Origin: Clostridia bacterium
Lineage (GTDB): Bacteria > Bacillota > Clostridia > Christensenellales > Borkfalkiaceae
Direction of reading: 5' to 3'
Assembly (NCBI GenBank): GCA_017558105.1
Contig: JAFYWI010000012.1
Location: forward strand, 59,155 to 123,154
Length of the DNA: 64,000 nt
Shown piece by piece: positions 53,021 to 61,796 of the stretch; position 1 is the stretch's first letter; every line of letters begins with the position of its first letter. Below the pieces are notes generated by a model that saw nothing but the letters and a program-made list of their open reading frames with translations, ran no database searches and was not told where the DNA came from. Made by a program: the position numbers and the translations under genes.

Positions 53021-53734
53021 ATAAACGATAAAAAAGTTTATACCAAAGAAAAAAAGCCTTTAATTTTTTTACACGGCTATTTAGCAGATAGTAAAAGTTT
53101 TATATATCAAACCAAATTTTTTAGTAGGTATTTTGAAGTTCACGCATTAGACCTAAAAGGTTTTGGCGAAAATAAAAATATGCCTTACCCTTATTCTCTT
53201 ACCGATTACGTAAATGAACTAAAAAACTACATTTTGGCAAATAATATTACAAAACCTAACATAATTGCCCACTCTTTTGGTGGTAGAATAGCAATTAAGC
53301 TACTAGCCACCGACGGCGAATTGGTTAATAGGGTTGTATTAACGGGTTCTGCTGGGCTAAAACCCAAAAGAAGTTTTAAGTATAGAGTAAAAAAACTTTG
53401 CTATTCTTTATTAAAAAAGTTTGTTAAAAAAGAAAGGTTAAAAGGGTTTTATTCTAAAGATTATTTATCTCTTTCACCAGTTATGCAACAAAGTTTTATT
53501 AAAATTGTTAACGAGCATTTAGATAATTTGTTGCCTAAAATAAAAAATAAAACGTTAATAGTTTTTGGCGAAAAAGATACCGAAACGCCAATTTATATGG
53601 CAAAAAAACTAAACAAAAACATAAAAAATAGTAAACTAATAATAATTAAGGGTGCAGGGCATTTTTGCTTTTTAGAAAACCCTAACAAGTTTAATTTAGA
53701 AGTAAGGGAGTTTTTACTCTCTAAAGGGGAATAG
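53021..53734 (+). CDS. Alpha/beta hydrolase with apparent ATA start codon
   Basis: A 237-residue hydrolase. The oxyanion loop HGYLAD is near 18-23, the nucleophile elbow AHSFGGR near 86-92, the acid Asp in FGEKDTETP near 186-194, and the His in GAGHFCFLENP near 212-222. The first ATG in frame is at 53180 and would remove the oxyanion strand, so the real start must be upstream. The only codon well placed behind the strong SD AAAGGGG (53008-53014) is ATA at 53021. Position before murF and ddl suggests a cell-wall link; substrate unknown. Confidence 0.78.
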   Translation: MNDKKVYTKEKKPLIFLHGYLADSKSFIYQTKFFSRYFEVHALDLKGFGENKNMPYPYSLTDYVNELKNYILANNITKPNIIAHSFGGRIAIKLLATDGELVNRVVLTGSAGLKPKRSFKYRVKKLCYSLLKKFVKKERLKGFYSKDYLSLSPVMQQSFIKIVNEHLDNLLPKIKNKTLIVFGEKDTETPIYMAKKLNKNIKNSKLIIIKGAGHFCFLENPNKFNLEVREFLLSKGE

Positions 53735-53735
53735 A

Positions 53736-55430
53736 GTGTTTCCATTAGTAGAAAATTTTAGCGAACTTTATACAACTTCACAAGTGCTACTATACTTGGC
53801 TTTATCTGTAGGTAACGCCATACTTTTATTTTTCTGTTCTATGAAGTTTTTGCTTGTTTTACAACAAAGTGGCTATCAAGGTAAAAGGTACTTTAAGTGG
53901 TTAGATAATAAAAACACGCCATATCTTTCAAGGCTAATGCTTTTATGTTTATTAGGGTTTTTGTTTTTCTGCGTAATGAACACTTGTTTTAGTTCTGTTT
54001 TAGCCACTTTTTTAGATGCTACTACTTCTAAAACGGTTGCTTGTTATTTAGGCTTTGGCTCTTATTTGTTGTTTACAATATCATATATAAACACAGAAAG
54101 CAGTGTAAACGCAAAAGTTCCGTTAAAGAAAACCAAACGTTTAGTAAGGCTTGCAATAACTTACCTTTTAGTTTTAACCGTGGTAAGTTTTGGGTTTATA
54201 ACCTTATTAAATTACTTGGCATTTTTAATTAAAGACGAAATGTTTGCAATTTTAAGGTTTTCGGTTATTTGCTTAATGCCAATAATTATTCCTTATTTAT
54301 TGTTTTTAGCATATATTATTAACGAACCTTTTGAAACGCTAATAAGAAAGCACCATTTAAAGAACGCGTTATTAAAATTAGAAAGAACAGAAGTTATTAA
54401 AATTGGCATTACTGGTAGTTATGGTAAAACTTCGGTAAAAGAAATTTTAAAAGTTATACTTTCTCAAAAATATAGGGTTTTGGCTTCGCCAGAATCTTTT
54501 AACACCCCGCTTGGCATTGCGCTTGCAGTAAAAAAATTAGATAGCACGCACGATATTTTCATTGCCGAAATGGGCGCAAGGGTTAAAGGTGATATAGATA
54601 GGCTTGCAAAAATGGTTAAACCAACCTATGCGGTACTAACTGGTATTACAAGCCAACATTTAGAAAGTTTTGGCAGTTTAGAAACCTTAAAAGACACCAA
54701 GTACGAATTATTTGAAAACCTTAATGAAAAGGGCAAAGCCTTTTTTAACGTAGACGGCGAAGATGCCGTTGAACTATATAACAAATTTAACGGAGATAAA
54801 TATTCTACAGGGGTAAAGGGAGATAACTTTGTTACTGCAAAAGAAATAGAAACCACCGTTAAAGGCACTAAATTTATGCTTTGTATTAGGGGTGAAGAGC
54901 CAATTCTCTGCCAAACTTCGCTACTTGGTATGCACAGCATATCTAACATTTGTTTAGCCGTTTCAGTAGCATATAAATTGGGGCTAACAAAAGAAGAAAT
55001 TGCGCAAGGCATTAACAGAATTAAAAGCGTAGGTCATAGGTTAGAACTTATTCCTAACAACAAAAACATAGTTATTATAGACGATAGTTATAACGCAAAC
55101 GAAACGGGTGTAGTTGCCGCTATGGAAACGTTAAATTTGTTTAACGGCAGAAAAATAGTTTTAACCCCGGGCTTAGTAGAACTTGGCAAGCGCGAAAATA
55201 TTGCAAACTTTAATTTTGGTAAACTTTTGGCTACCAATGCGAATATAGTAATAATTATAGGTAAGCACAACGCAGAAATGCTTATTAACGGCTTAGTAGA
55301 AGGTGGCATGGCAAAAGAAAACATTATATTTGCTAAAAACCTTAAAAAGGGCAACGAAGAATTAAACAAAATTATAAAGGAGGGCGACGTTGTTTTATTT
55401 GAAAACGACTTGCCAGATAATTATAATTAA
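53736..55430 (+). CDS. murF: MurF-like Mur ligase with N-terminal membrane domain
   Basis: A 564-residue protein. Residues 1 to about 210 form roughly six membrane helices in place of the usual UDP-binding domain 1. Residues about 220-564 are the Mur ligase core: GITGSYGKTSVKEIL near 224-238, FNTPLGIALAV, EMGARVKGDIDRLAK near 275-289, ITSQHLESFGS, GHRLE near 433-437 and DDSYNANETG near 449-458, the last typical of MurF. GTG start behind AAAGGGGA. ddl follows, supplying D-Ala-D-Ala. It may be a membrane-bound variant rather than the cell's main MurF. Confidence 0.88.
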   Translation: MFPLVENFSELYTTSQVLLYLALSVGNAILLFFCSMKFLLVLQQSGYQGKRYFKWLDNKNTPYLSRLMLLCLLGFLFFCVMNTCFSSVLATFLDATTSKTVACYLGFGSYLLFTISYINTESSVNAKVPLKKTKRLVRLAITYLLVLTVVSFGFITLLNYLAFLIKDEMFAILRFSVICLMPIIIPYLLFLAYIINEPFETLIRKHHLKNALLKLERTEVIKIGITGSYGKTSVKEILKVILSQKYRVLASPESFNTPLGIALAVKKLDSTHDIFIAEMGARVKGDIDRLAKMVKPTYAVLTGITSQHLESFGSLETLKDTKYELFENLNEKGKAFFNVDGEDAVELYNKFNGDKYSTGVKGDNFVTAKEIETTVKGTKFMLCIRGEEPILCQTSLLGMHSISNICLAVSVAYKLGLTKEEIAQGINRIKSVGHRLELIPNNKNIVIIDDSYNANETGVVAAMETLNLFNGRKIVLTPGLVELGKRENIANFNFGKLLATNANIVIIIGKHNAEMLINGLVEGGMAKENIIFAKNLKKGNEELNKIIKEGDVVLFENDLPDNYN

Positions 55431-55504
55431 TAATTAACCATAATTAAACACATATAAAAACTAACGAAACACCAAAGCAATAAAAAAGTGGAGGTGTTTT
55501 TTTA

Positions 55505-56608
55505 ATGAAAAACGTAGCAGTTATTTTTGGTGGAATATCAGTCGAGCACGACGTTTCCGTTATAACGGGTGTTTTAACCTTAAATTGTTTTAAAAATATT
55601 GGGTATAACCCAATTCCTATTTACATAGATACCGAAGGGGTTTTTTATACGGGCGAAATATTAAAAGATATAGAAAACTATAAAACCTTAAACAAGAAAA
55701 AACTAAAAAGAGTTACCTTTTTTAACGGCGATAATAATCTTTACCAAATTAAAGGCAAAAAACATAAAAGCCTTGGGGCAATATCGGTTGCAATAAATTG
55801 CACTCACGGCGAATACGGCGAAGACGGAAGTATTTTCGGGTTGTTAAAGTTAAGTAAAATTCCACTTGCTTCGCCAAGTCTTTTAGGTGCATCCGTTAGT
55901 ATGGATAAATACGCCACCAAACTTTTTCTTAAAGGAATTGGTGTAAAATATTTGCCTTGCGTAAACTATAAAACGCAACAAGACCTTTTAGTTGCAGAAA
56001 AAAAGTTAGGTTTTCCCGTGATGGTTAAGCCTGCAAGGTTAGGTTCTTCAATAGGCATAAAAAAAGCTAGTAATAAAGATGAACTTTTGGAATCCGTTAA
56101 CTACGCGCTAAAATTTGATAGCAAGGTACTAATAGAAAAGTGTTTAGAAAATTTTAAAGAAATTAACTGCGCCGTTTATAAAAATAGCAAAAACGAAATT
56201 ATTTGTTCCCCTTTAGAACAACCTTTTTTTAAGGGCGAAATACTTTCTTTTGACGATAAATATTCTAGTGGCGAAAGGGAGTTCCCTGCTAATTTAGAAA
56301 AAGGTATAACCCAAAAAATAAAAAATATTAGCAAAAAGGTTTACGAAGAATTAGGTTTTACCGGCATTATTAGAATAGATTTTATGGTTAAAGAAAACAA
56401 CGTTTACCTAAACGAAATAAATTCCGTGCCGGGCTCGTTAAGTTATTATCTTTTTAGCGAAACGTTTAACGATTTTTCTAAAATTCTAAAAGAAAACGTT
56501 TTGTTGGCAGAAAAAAACTTTGCAATAGAACAAAGTTTAACTAAAAAAATAACCACTTCCGTTTTGCAATTAAAAGGAATTAAAGGTGGCAAAGGTGGTA
56601 AAAAATAA
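55505..56608 (+). CDS. ddl: D-alanine--D-alanine ligase
   Basis: An ATP-grasp enzyme joining two D-alanines for the peptidoglycan stem. It has 367 residues. VIFGGISVEHDVSVITG is near 6-22, NCTHGEYGEDGSIFG near 99-113, VKPARLGSSIGI near 174-185, and the metal-binding RIDFMV with NEINSVPGS near the end. The leader holds AAACACC (55467-55473), able to pair with GGTGTTT (55493-55499) that overlaps the GGAGG SD and is followed by T residues, so its start may be occluded. A Gly/Lys tail ends the protein. Confidence 0.95.
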   Translation: MKNVAVIFGGISVEHDVSVITGVLTLNCFKNIGYNPIPIYIDTEGVFYTGEILKDIENYKTLNKKKLKRVTFFNGDNNLYQIKGKKHKSLGAISVAINCTHGEYGEDGSIFGLLKLSKIPLASPSLLGASVSMDKYATKLFLKGIGVKYLPCVNYKTQQDLLVAEKKLGFPVMVKPARLGSSIGIKKASNKDELLESVNYALKFDSKVLIEKCLENFKEINCAVYKNSKNEIICSPLEQPFFKGEILSFDDKYSSGEREFPANLEKGITQKIKNISKKVYEELGFTGIIRIDFMVKENNVYLNEINSVPGSLSYYLFSETFNDFSKILKENVLLAEKNFAIEQSLTKKITTSVLQLKGIKGGKGGKK

Positions 56609-56621
56609 AAACCAAATAAAC

Positions 56622-56652
56622 TTAAAAGAAGGCTAAAATTAGCCTTCTTTTT
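56622..56652. terminator. Bidirectional terminator after ddl
   Basis: AAAGAAGGCTAA (56625-56636), loop AA, TTAGCCTTCTTT (56639-56650), flanked by T-rich runs on both strands. It overlaps the end of the convergent gene. Confidence 0.85.
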
Positions 56653-57583
56653 TAATGTTATCTATTTTTCTATTTACTAAAGTAAAGGTGCAGTAATAAA
56701 CGGAGTAAAAATTTTCTTTTGTTCTATAAATTAGCCCAACTTCTTTTTGGTTTCTAAAAGGGGGTGGGGGCATAATTCCAATAAAATCGCCCAAGTACCC
56801 AGTTAGTAATTGCTTTTTTTGTAGCATATTTTCTGTTAAATAAGGGGCTAAATTGTCTTTTGCAAGCAAGGCTTCTAAAAAGGCGTAAGGAATAATTTCT
56901 TCTTTTAAGTTTTCTACCATAAAATTAGGGCTAACTTCAATTTTAGTTTCTTTTTCTACTAAACTTTCGCCGTTAAAACCCCAACAAGTAGTAATAACGT
57001 GTTTTGCAATATCTTTTATTTCGGTTATGGTGGTAAAGCCGTTTTCAAAACTAGCGCTTTTAACTTGCCTACAAAAAACTTTTTCTATTTTTTCATTAAC
57101 CTTAAACACTAAAAGCAAACTTTCTTTGCCAACAAGTTCGCAAGCAAAAAAAGAAAAGCCGTTTATATTAAACCTATTAAAGTTAACGCTGTTAAAACTA
57201 AATTTTAGTTGTTCGGCATAAAAATCTGTAGGTGTTTCTATAGAAAGTTTATACCCTTTATCTAAAAAAACGGTGGCAATTAAATCGGCATATTTTTCTT
57301 GCGCTAAAACGGAAAAATCTTCTTCTAAATAACTTTTTGTTGCGTGCAATAAATAGCCACCATTAAGGTCAGTAACAATTAAATTAGGTGGAATATTATT
57401 AAAAAAGTTTTCGTTTAGAATAAAAGAAAGGGTTTTTTCTTTTCCGTCTGCCCCACAGAATTCTACGTAAACGTCTTCATTAATATTTATGTTGCAACCC
57501 TTTGTGCTTTTGCCAACAAGCCCCAAAAACGCGCCGTTAAGTTTTACAGCTGAAGGGTATTCGCTAGAAAAATATATATACAT
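56639..57583 (-). CDS. Unknown 314-residue protein
   Basis: Not recognised. The protein is soluble, rich in beta-strand-like alternating sequence in the first 180 residues (FSSEYPSAVKLNGAFLG at the start, probably a beta-sandwich), then helical. NFMVENLKEEIIPYAFLEALLAKDNLAPYL sits near 224-253. No signal peptide. A TTGACA box (57622-57617) lies upstream with only a short leader and no clear SD. It stands alone between ddl and another unknown gene. Confidence 0.7.
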   Translation of the reverse strand: MYIYFSSEYPSAVKLNGAFLGLVGKSTKGCNININEDVYVEFCGADGKEKTLSFILNENFFNNIPPNLIVTDLNGGYLLHATKSYLEEDFSVLAQEKYADLIATVFLDKGYKLSIETPTDFYAEQLKFSFNSVNFNRFNINGFSFFACELVGKESLLLVFKVNEKIEKVFCRQVKSASFENGFTTITEIKDIAKHVITTCWGFNGESLVEKETKIEVSPNFMVENLKEEIIPYAFLEALLAKDNLAPYLTENMLQKKQLLTGYLGDFIGIMPPPPFRNQKEVGLIYRTKENFYSVYYCTFTLVNRKIDNIKKEG

Positions 57584-57658
57584 ACAATAATTTTTATGTA
57601 TAAAATTTTTTTGTTATGTCAATAACAATAATAAATTTAATAATAAAGGAGACGTTTT

Positions 57659-58348
57659 ATGAAAAAACTTTACGGTTATAAAGAAAAAGATATTTTAGGG
57701 TTTATGAACTTTTTAAAAAATCACAAAGGAAATATGAGTTCTGCCTTTTCTATCTATGCAAAAAAGGTGGGCAAGGCAAAGGGGACTATTAGAAATATGT
57801 ATTACGCCTTGGCAAAAACCAGCAAGGAAGACAACGTTTTGCAACAAAAATATTTAAGTGGCAAAAGTATTTTGGTAAACGAAATAGTTGCATTTTCTAA
57901 AGAAGAAGAAAAAGAATTAGTAAAGCAAATTTTAATATTAAAAGGTGAAGGTTTTTCTGTTAGAAAGGCTGTTTTTAAGTTGGCAAACGGCAATGCTAAA
58001 CTTGCTTTGCGCTACCAAAACAAGTATAGAAATTCGCTAAAAAACAAAAGCCTTATAGAAGAAGTGTTAAAAGAAGTTAATTTACGTGTGGGCAATAAAA
58101 ATATATTGCCGTTTATTAAAAGCAAAAAAATTGCAGATAGCAGTTTAGAAAAACTAAAAGCAGAAATAGACGGATTAGTGGAAAGAATTTCAGTTAAATT
58201 ACAAAAAGAAAATAAATTCTTAAAAGAAAGGATTGCCCGTTTAGAATTAGAAAACTATAAACTAAACACCTTGCTTTTCGGCGAAGAAAACAAAAGCAAA
58301 ATTCCGTTGTTTATGCAAACTGAAGAAAACAAAAAAGTGTTAAGTTAA
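57659..58348 (+). CDS. Putative DNA-binding protein with two similar helical repeats and coiled coil
   Basis: A 229-residue basic protein. Two similar helical segments occur: GNMSSAFSIYAKKVGKAKGTIRNMYYAL near 25-52 and GFSVRKAVFKLANGNAKLALRYQNKYRN near 97-124; both look like Myb/HTH-type units with a conserved aromatic recognition helix. A coiled coil follows (about 160-205: LEKLKAEIDGLVERI, NKFLKERIARLELENYKL). The layout resembles prespore regulator RsfA, but similarity is only general. Good AAAGGAG SD. Confidence 0.62.
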   Translation: MKKLYGYKEKDILGFMNFLKNHKGNMSSAFSIYAKKVGKAKGTIRNMYYALAKTSKEDNVLQQKYLSGKSILVNEIVAFSKEEEKELVKQILILKGEGFSVRKAVFKLANGNAKLALRYQNKYRNSLKNKSLIEEVLKEVNLRVGNKNILPFIKSKKIADSSLEKLKAEIDGLVERISVKLQKENKFLKERIARLELENYKLNTLLFGEENKSKIPLFMQTEENKKVLS

Positions 58349-58387
58349 CCGTGCTTTTTTATTAAGCGAAAGGTGTATTAAAATCGT

Positions 58388-58415
58388 TTGCAAAACCAAA
58401 AAAATGTGGTATAAT
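58388..58415 (+). promoter_or_regulatory. Promoter of the alpha-oxoamine synthase gene
   Basis: TTGCAA (58388-58393), 16 bp, TATAAT (58410-58415), followed by an AAAGGAG SD. Confidence 0.65.
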
Positions 58416-58452
58416 GTTATTATCTTTTTTGTAAAATAAAGGAGATAACGTT

Positions 58453-59646
58453 ATGGATTTATTCAAAAAATGCAGTACGTTAGAAAACGTTAAAAACGCA
58501 AAAGAATTAGGTATATACCCATATTTTCACCAACTTAACTCTAAACAAGCGCCAGAAGTTGTTATGGAAGGTAAAGATATGATAATGATAGGTTCTAACA
58601 ACTACTTAGGTTTAACTTCTCACCCAGAAGTTATAGAAGCAGGTATTAAAGCGTTAGAACAATTTGGCTCTGGGTGTTCTGGCAGTAGGTTCTTAAACGG
58701 AACGTTAACTAGCCACGTAGAATTAGAACAAGAACTTGCAAAATTTTTATGTAAAGAAGACGTTGTAACTTTTTCAACAGGCTTCCAAAGTAACCTTGCA
58801 ATAATAAGCGCTATTGCCGGCAGAACGGATTATATTTTATGCGATAAAGAAAACCACGCAAGTATTTACGACGGATGTAGGTTAAGTTTTGCTAAAATGC
58901 TACGTTATAACCACTCTGATATGGAAGACTTAGAAAGACAACTAAAAACCATAGATACAACAAAAAGTGGTATTTTAATTGTTACCGACGGTGTGTTTAG
59001 TATGGGTGGCGATATTTGTAAATTGCCAGAAATTGTTGCCCTTGCTAAAAAATACGGCGCAAGAGTTATGGTAGACGATGCCCACTCTTTAGGTGTTTTG
59101 GGAGAACACGGCCGTGGCACGGCAGAATATTTTGGTTTAGAAAACGAAGTAGATATTTATATGGGTACTTTTTCTAAATCGTTAGCAAGTTTAGGTGGAT
59201 ACTTAGCTTCTACAAAAGAAGTTTGCGACTATATTAGGCACGTTTCTCGCCCATTTATATTTAGTGCAAGTATTACCCCGGCTTCAGTTGCTTGTGCAAG
59301 AAAGGCTTTAGAAATTTTAATAAGAGAACCAGAACGTGTTAAAAATTTAAGAAAAGTGCGCGATTATATGTGCAACGGGCTAATTAAAGAAGGCATAGAT
59401 ATTATTAACATAGACCCAACGCCAATTATACCTATTTATACTTACCAAAACAACAGAACGTTTATTGCTTGCCAAAAACTATTTGAACGTGGCGTTTACG
59501 TTAACCCAGTTGTTTCACCGGCAGTTCCAGTTGGGCAAAGTTTACTAAGAACAAGTTATACTGCAACCCATACCGAAGAACAATTAGATAGGGCGCTAAA
59601 ACAAATTAAAGAAGTTTTAGAAGAAATTAAAGATATAGATAATTAG
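58453..59646 (+). CDS. Alpha-oxoamine synthase, serine palmitoyltransferase-like
   Basis: A 397-residue PLP enzyme that condenses an amino acid with an acyl thioester. GSNNYLGLTSHP near 48-59, GSGCSGSRFLNGT near 72-84, STGFQSNLAIISA and DDAHSLGVLG near 206-215 are family blocks. The PLP lysine lies in GTFSKSLASLGGY near 238-250. That lysine motif, and HASIYDGCRLS, resemble bacterial serine palmitoyltransferase more than Kbl (GTLGKA) or BioF. The product could be a sphingoid base or aminoacetone-type compound; no lipid partner genes are nearby. Confidence 0.85.
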   Translation: MDLFKKCSTLENVKNAKELGIYPYFHQLNSKQAPEVVMEGKDMIMIGSNNYLGLTSHPEVIEAGIKALEQFGSGCSGSRFLNGTLTSHVELEQELAKFLCKEDVVTFSTGFQSNLAIISAIAGRTDYILCDKENHASIYDGCRLSFAKMLRYNHSDMEDLERQLKTIDTTKSGILIVTDGVFSMGGDICKLPEIVALAKKYGARVMVDDAHSLGVLGEHGRGTAEYFGLENEVDIYMGTFSKSLASLGGYLASTKEVCDYIRHVSRPFIFSASITPASVACARKALEILIREPERVKNLRKVRDYMCNGLIKEGIDIINIDPTPIIPIYTYQNNRTFIACQKLFERGVYVNPVVSPAVPVGQSLLRTSYTATHTEEQLDRALKQIKEVLEEIKDIDN

Positions 59647-59655
59647 TTTTTTATT

Positions 59656-59692
59656 AGATGCAACGAAATTTTAGTTGCATCTTTATTATTTT
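59656..59692 (+). terminator. Weak terminator or operator after the oxoamine synthase gene
   Basis: AGATGCAAC (59656-59664) pairs with GTTGCATCT (59674-59682), followed by T-rich sequence. The same TGCAAC...GTTGCA element recurs at the Rrf2 promoter, so it could also bind the regulator. Confidence 0.6.
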
Positions 59693-59714
59693 AAATAAAC
59701 CCCGTTTAATTTAA

Positions 59715-59743
59715 TTGACAAGGGTGCATAATATAGATATAAT
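59715..59743 (+). promoter_or_regulatory. Promoter of the Rrf2-iscS-iscU operon
   Basis: TTGACA (59715-59720), 17 bp, TATAAT (59738-59743). Both hexamers are perfect. Confidence 0.82.
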
Positions 59744-59748
59744 ATAAA

Positions 59749-59767
59749 TGCAACTAAATTGGTTGCA
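59749..59767 (+). promoter_or_regulatory. Candidate Rrf2 operator
   Basis: Inverted repeat TGCAAC-TAAATTG-GTTGCA at 59749-59767, covering the expected transcription start of the Rrf2 gene. Position and symmetry suit autorepression by the Rrf2 dimer. Confidence 0.6.
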
Positions 59768-59796
59768 ATTAAAAATAAAAGGAAAGGCGAGTTAAA

Positions 59797-60204
59797 TTGA
59801 AACTTTCTTCTAAAACACACTACGGGTTAATGGCGTGCCATATTTTAGGGCAAAACTATAATAAAAACCTTGTTTCTGCCACTATGTTAGAAAGCAAAAT
59901 TGGTGTTTCTAGTAAATACATAGAAAAAATTATGCGCACCTTAACCAACCGAAATATTATAGACGCTAACCGTGGCGCGAACGGTGGCTACTTCTTAAAA
60001 AGAGAGCCTAAAGATATTTCCGTTGGCGAAATAGTTAGGGCATTAGAAGACGATATGGAAATTATAGAGTGTGTTAAAAGCAATAAAAAATGTAAATGTT
60101 GCCCATCTCAAGCAGTTTGGCAAAAACTTTACGACGGAATTAACGAATTACTAGACGGAATAACCTTGCAACAGGTTATAGACGGAAGTTTAGTGCAAAA
60201 ATAA
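59797..60204 (+). CDS. Rrf2-family regulator (IscR-like)
   Basis: A 135-residue winged-helix regulator. KLSSKTHYGLMACHILG at the start, SSKYIEKIMRTLTNRNIIDANRGANGGYFL as the DNA-binding region, and a Cys group C-x6-C-x-C-C near residues 90-99 that could hold an iron-sulfur cluster, as in IscR. TTG start behind AGGAAAGGCGAG. It directly precedes iscS and iscU and so probably senses iron-sulfur status and represses them. Confidence 0.93.
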   Translation: MKLSSKTHYGLMACHILGQNYNKNLVSATMLESKIGVSSKYIEKIMRTLTNRNIIDANRGANGGYFLKREPKDISVGEIVRALEDDMEIIECVKSNKKCKCCPSQAVWQKLYDGINELLDGITLQQVIDGSLVQK

Positions 60205-60216
60205 AAGGGAAAACTT

Positions 60217-61410
60217 ATGGAAAAACAAATTTATTTCGACCACGCAGCAACAACCCCATTATGCAAAGAAGCGTTAGAAAAAATGCTACCATACTTTACG
60301 GAAGTTTACGGCAATGCAAATTCTCAACACGCGTTTGGTAGAGAAGCCGTTAAAGCAGTAGACGATGCAAGAGATACCATTGCAAAAATAATAGGTGCAA
60401 AACCTAACGAAGTATATTTTACTTCTGGTGGAACGGAAGCAGATAACTGGGCTTTAAGGGGTATATTAAAAGCCAACGAAAAGAAAGGCAAGCACTTTAT
60501 AATTAGCCCAATAGAACACGCGGCAATGCTATCTACTGCAAAAGACCTACAAAAAGAAGGCTATGTATGCGACTTTATGAAGGTTGATGCAGACGGGTTT
60601 GTAGACTTAGAACACCTAAAAACCATTATTAGAAAAGATACGGTTTTGGTTGGCTGTATGTTAGCAAATAACGAAGTAGGCACAATAGAGCCTATTAAAG
60701 AAATAGCAAAAATAGCCCACGAAAACGGCGCATATTGTTTTACCGACGCAGTGCAAGCACTAGGGGTATTAGATATAGACGTTAAAGAACTTGGCGTAGA
60801 CTTAATGAGCATGAGTTCGCATAAAATTTACGGCCCTAAAGGAATTGGCGCTTTATACGTTAAAAACGGGGTAAAAATTACCAACCTAGTTTTTGGTGGC
60901 CACCAAGAAAGAACTAAAAGGGGTGGCACTACTAACGTTCCTGCTACCGTAGGGTTTGCAGAAGCGCTAAGAATTGCCAACGAAGAGAGAGAACAAAACT
61001 TTAAATACGTTTCTTCTTTAAGAGATAGGTTTATAAAAAGGGTTTTGGCAGAAGTTCCTTTCGTAAAACTTAACGGGCCAAGCGACCTAACCAAAAGGCT
61101 ACCTGCCAATGCAGACTTTTCGTTTAGGTTTATAGAAGGCGAATCAATTTTATTTAGTTTAGATTTAGCAGGTATAGCCGTTTCATCTGGCTCGGCTTGT
61201 TCATCTGGCTCGCTAGAACCTTCGCACGTGCTATTAAGTTTGGGGCTTCCAGAAGGTTTGGCGCACGGCTCTATTAGGTTTACTTTTGGTAAACACAACA
61301 CTATGGAAGAAGTTGATTACGCAGTAGAAGAAATTAAAAAAGCAGTGGAAAGATTAAGAAAAATGTCTCCACTATTCAAAGAAGTACAAGGAGAAGTTAA
61401 AAATGTATAA
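60217..61410 (+). CDS. iscS: Cysteine desulfurase IscS/NifS
   Basis: A PLP enzyme taking sulfur from cysteine for iron-sulfur clusters. It has 397 residues. YFDHAATTPL is at the start, the PLP lysine in SMSSHKIYGPKG near 197-208, and the catalytic Cys loop in SSGSACSSGSLEPSHV near 322-337. It is the second gene of the operon. The iscU start lies 8 bases inside its 3' end. Confidence 0.97.
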   Translation: MEKQIYFDHAATTPLCKEALEKMLPYFTEVYGNANSQHAFGREAVKAVDDARDTIAKIIGAKPNEVYFTSGGTEADNWALRGILKANEKKGKHFIISPIEHAAMLSTAKDLQKEGYVCDFMKVDADGFVDLEHLKTIIRKDTVLVGCMLANNEVGTIEPIKEIAKIAHENGAYCFTDAVQALGVLDIDVKELGVDLMSMSSHKIYGPKGIGALYVKNGVKITNLVFGGHQERTKRGGTTNVPATVGFAEALRIANEEREQNFKYVSSLRDRFIKRVLAEVPFVKLNGPSDLTKRLPANADFSFRFIEGESILFSLDLAGIAVSSGSACSSGSLEPSHVLLSLGLPEGLAHGSIRFTFGKHNTMEEVDYAVEEIKKAVERLRKMSPLFKEVQGEVKNV

Positions 61411-61774
61411 CGAAAAAATTATGGATGCTTTTAGTAACCCTAAAAACGTAGGCGAAATAGAAAATGCAGATGGTTGTGGCACGGTTGGTAACGAAAAGTG
61501 TGGCGACATTATGCAAATAACCCTAAAAATTGAAAACGATATTATAGTAGACGCAAAGTTTAAAACTTTTGGTTGCGCCGCCGCTATTGCAACTAGTTCT
61601 ACTGCAACCGATATGATTAAGGGCATGACAATAGAACAAGCACTAAAGGTAACCAACAAGCAAGTTATAGAAGTTTTAGGTGGCTTGCCAGCACAAAAAA
61701 TACACTGCTCTGTTTTAGCCGAAGAAGCAATTAAAAAGGCTATTGAAGATTATTTAGCAAAAAAGAACGCATAA
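61403..61774 (+). CDS. iscU: Iron-sulfur scaffold IscU/NifU N-terminal type
   Basis: A 123-residue scaffold on which new clusters are built. The three ligand Cys are at expected sites: DGCGTVGN near 23-30, FGCAAAIATSS near 56-66 and IHCSVLAEEA near 98-107. Asp39-type position is kept in CGDIMQI. It overlaps iscS by 8 bases, which fits tight coupling with the desulfurase. hscA/hscB and fdx are absent, as in most Clostridia. Confidence 0.97.
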   Translation: MYNEKIMDAFSNPKNVGEIENADGCGTVGNEKCGDIMQITLKIENDIIVDAKFKTFGCAAAIATSSTATDMIKGMTIEQALKVTNKQVIEVLGGLPAQKIHCSVLAEEAIKKAIEDYLAKKNA

Positions 61775-61796
61775 TTTTATTTGATAATCGTTCTAA

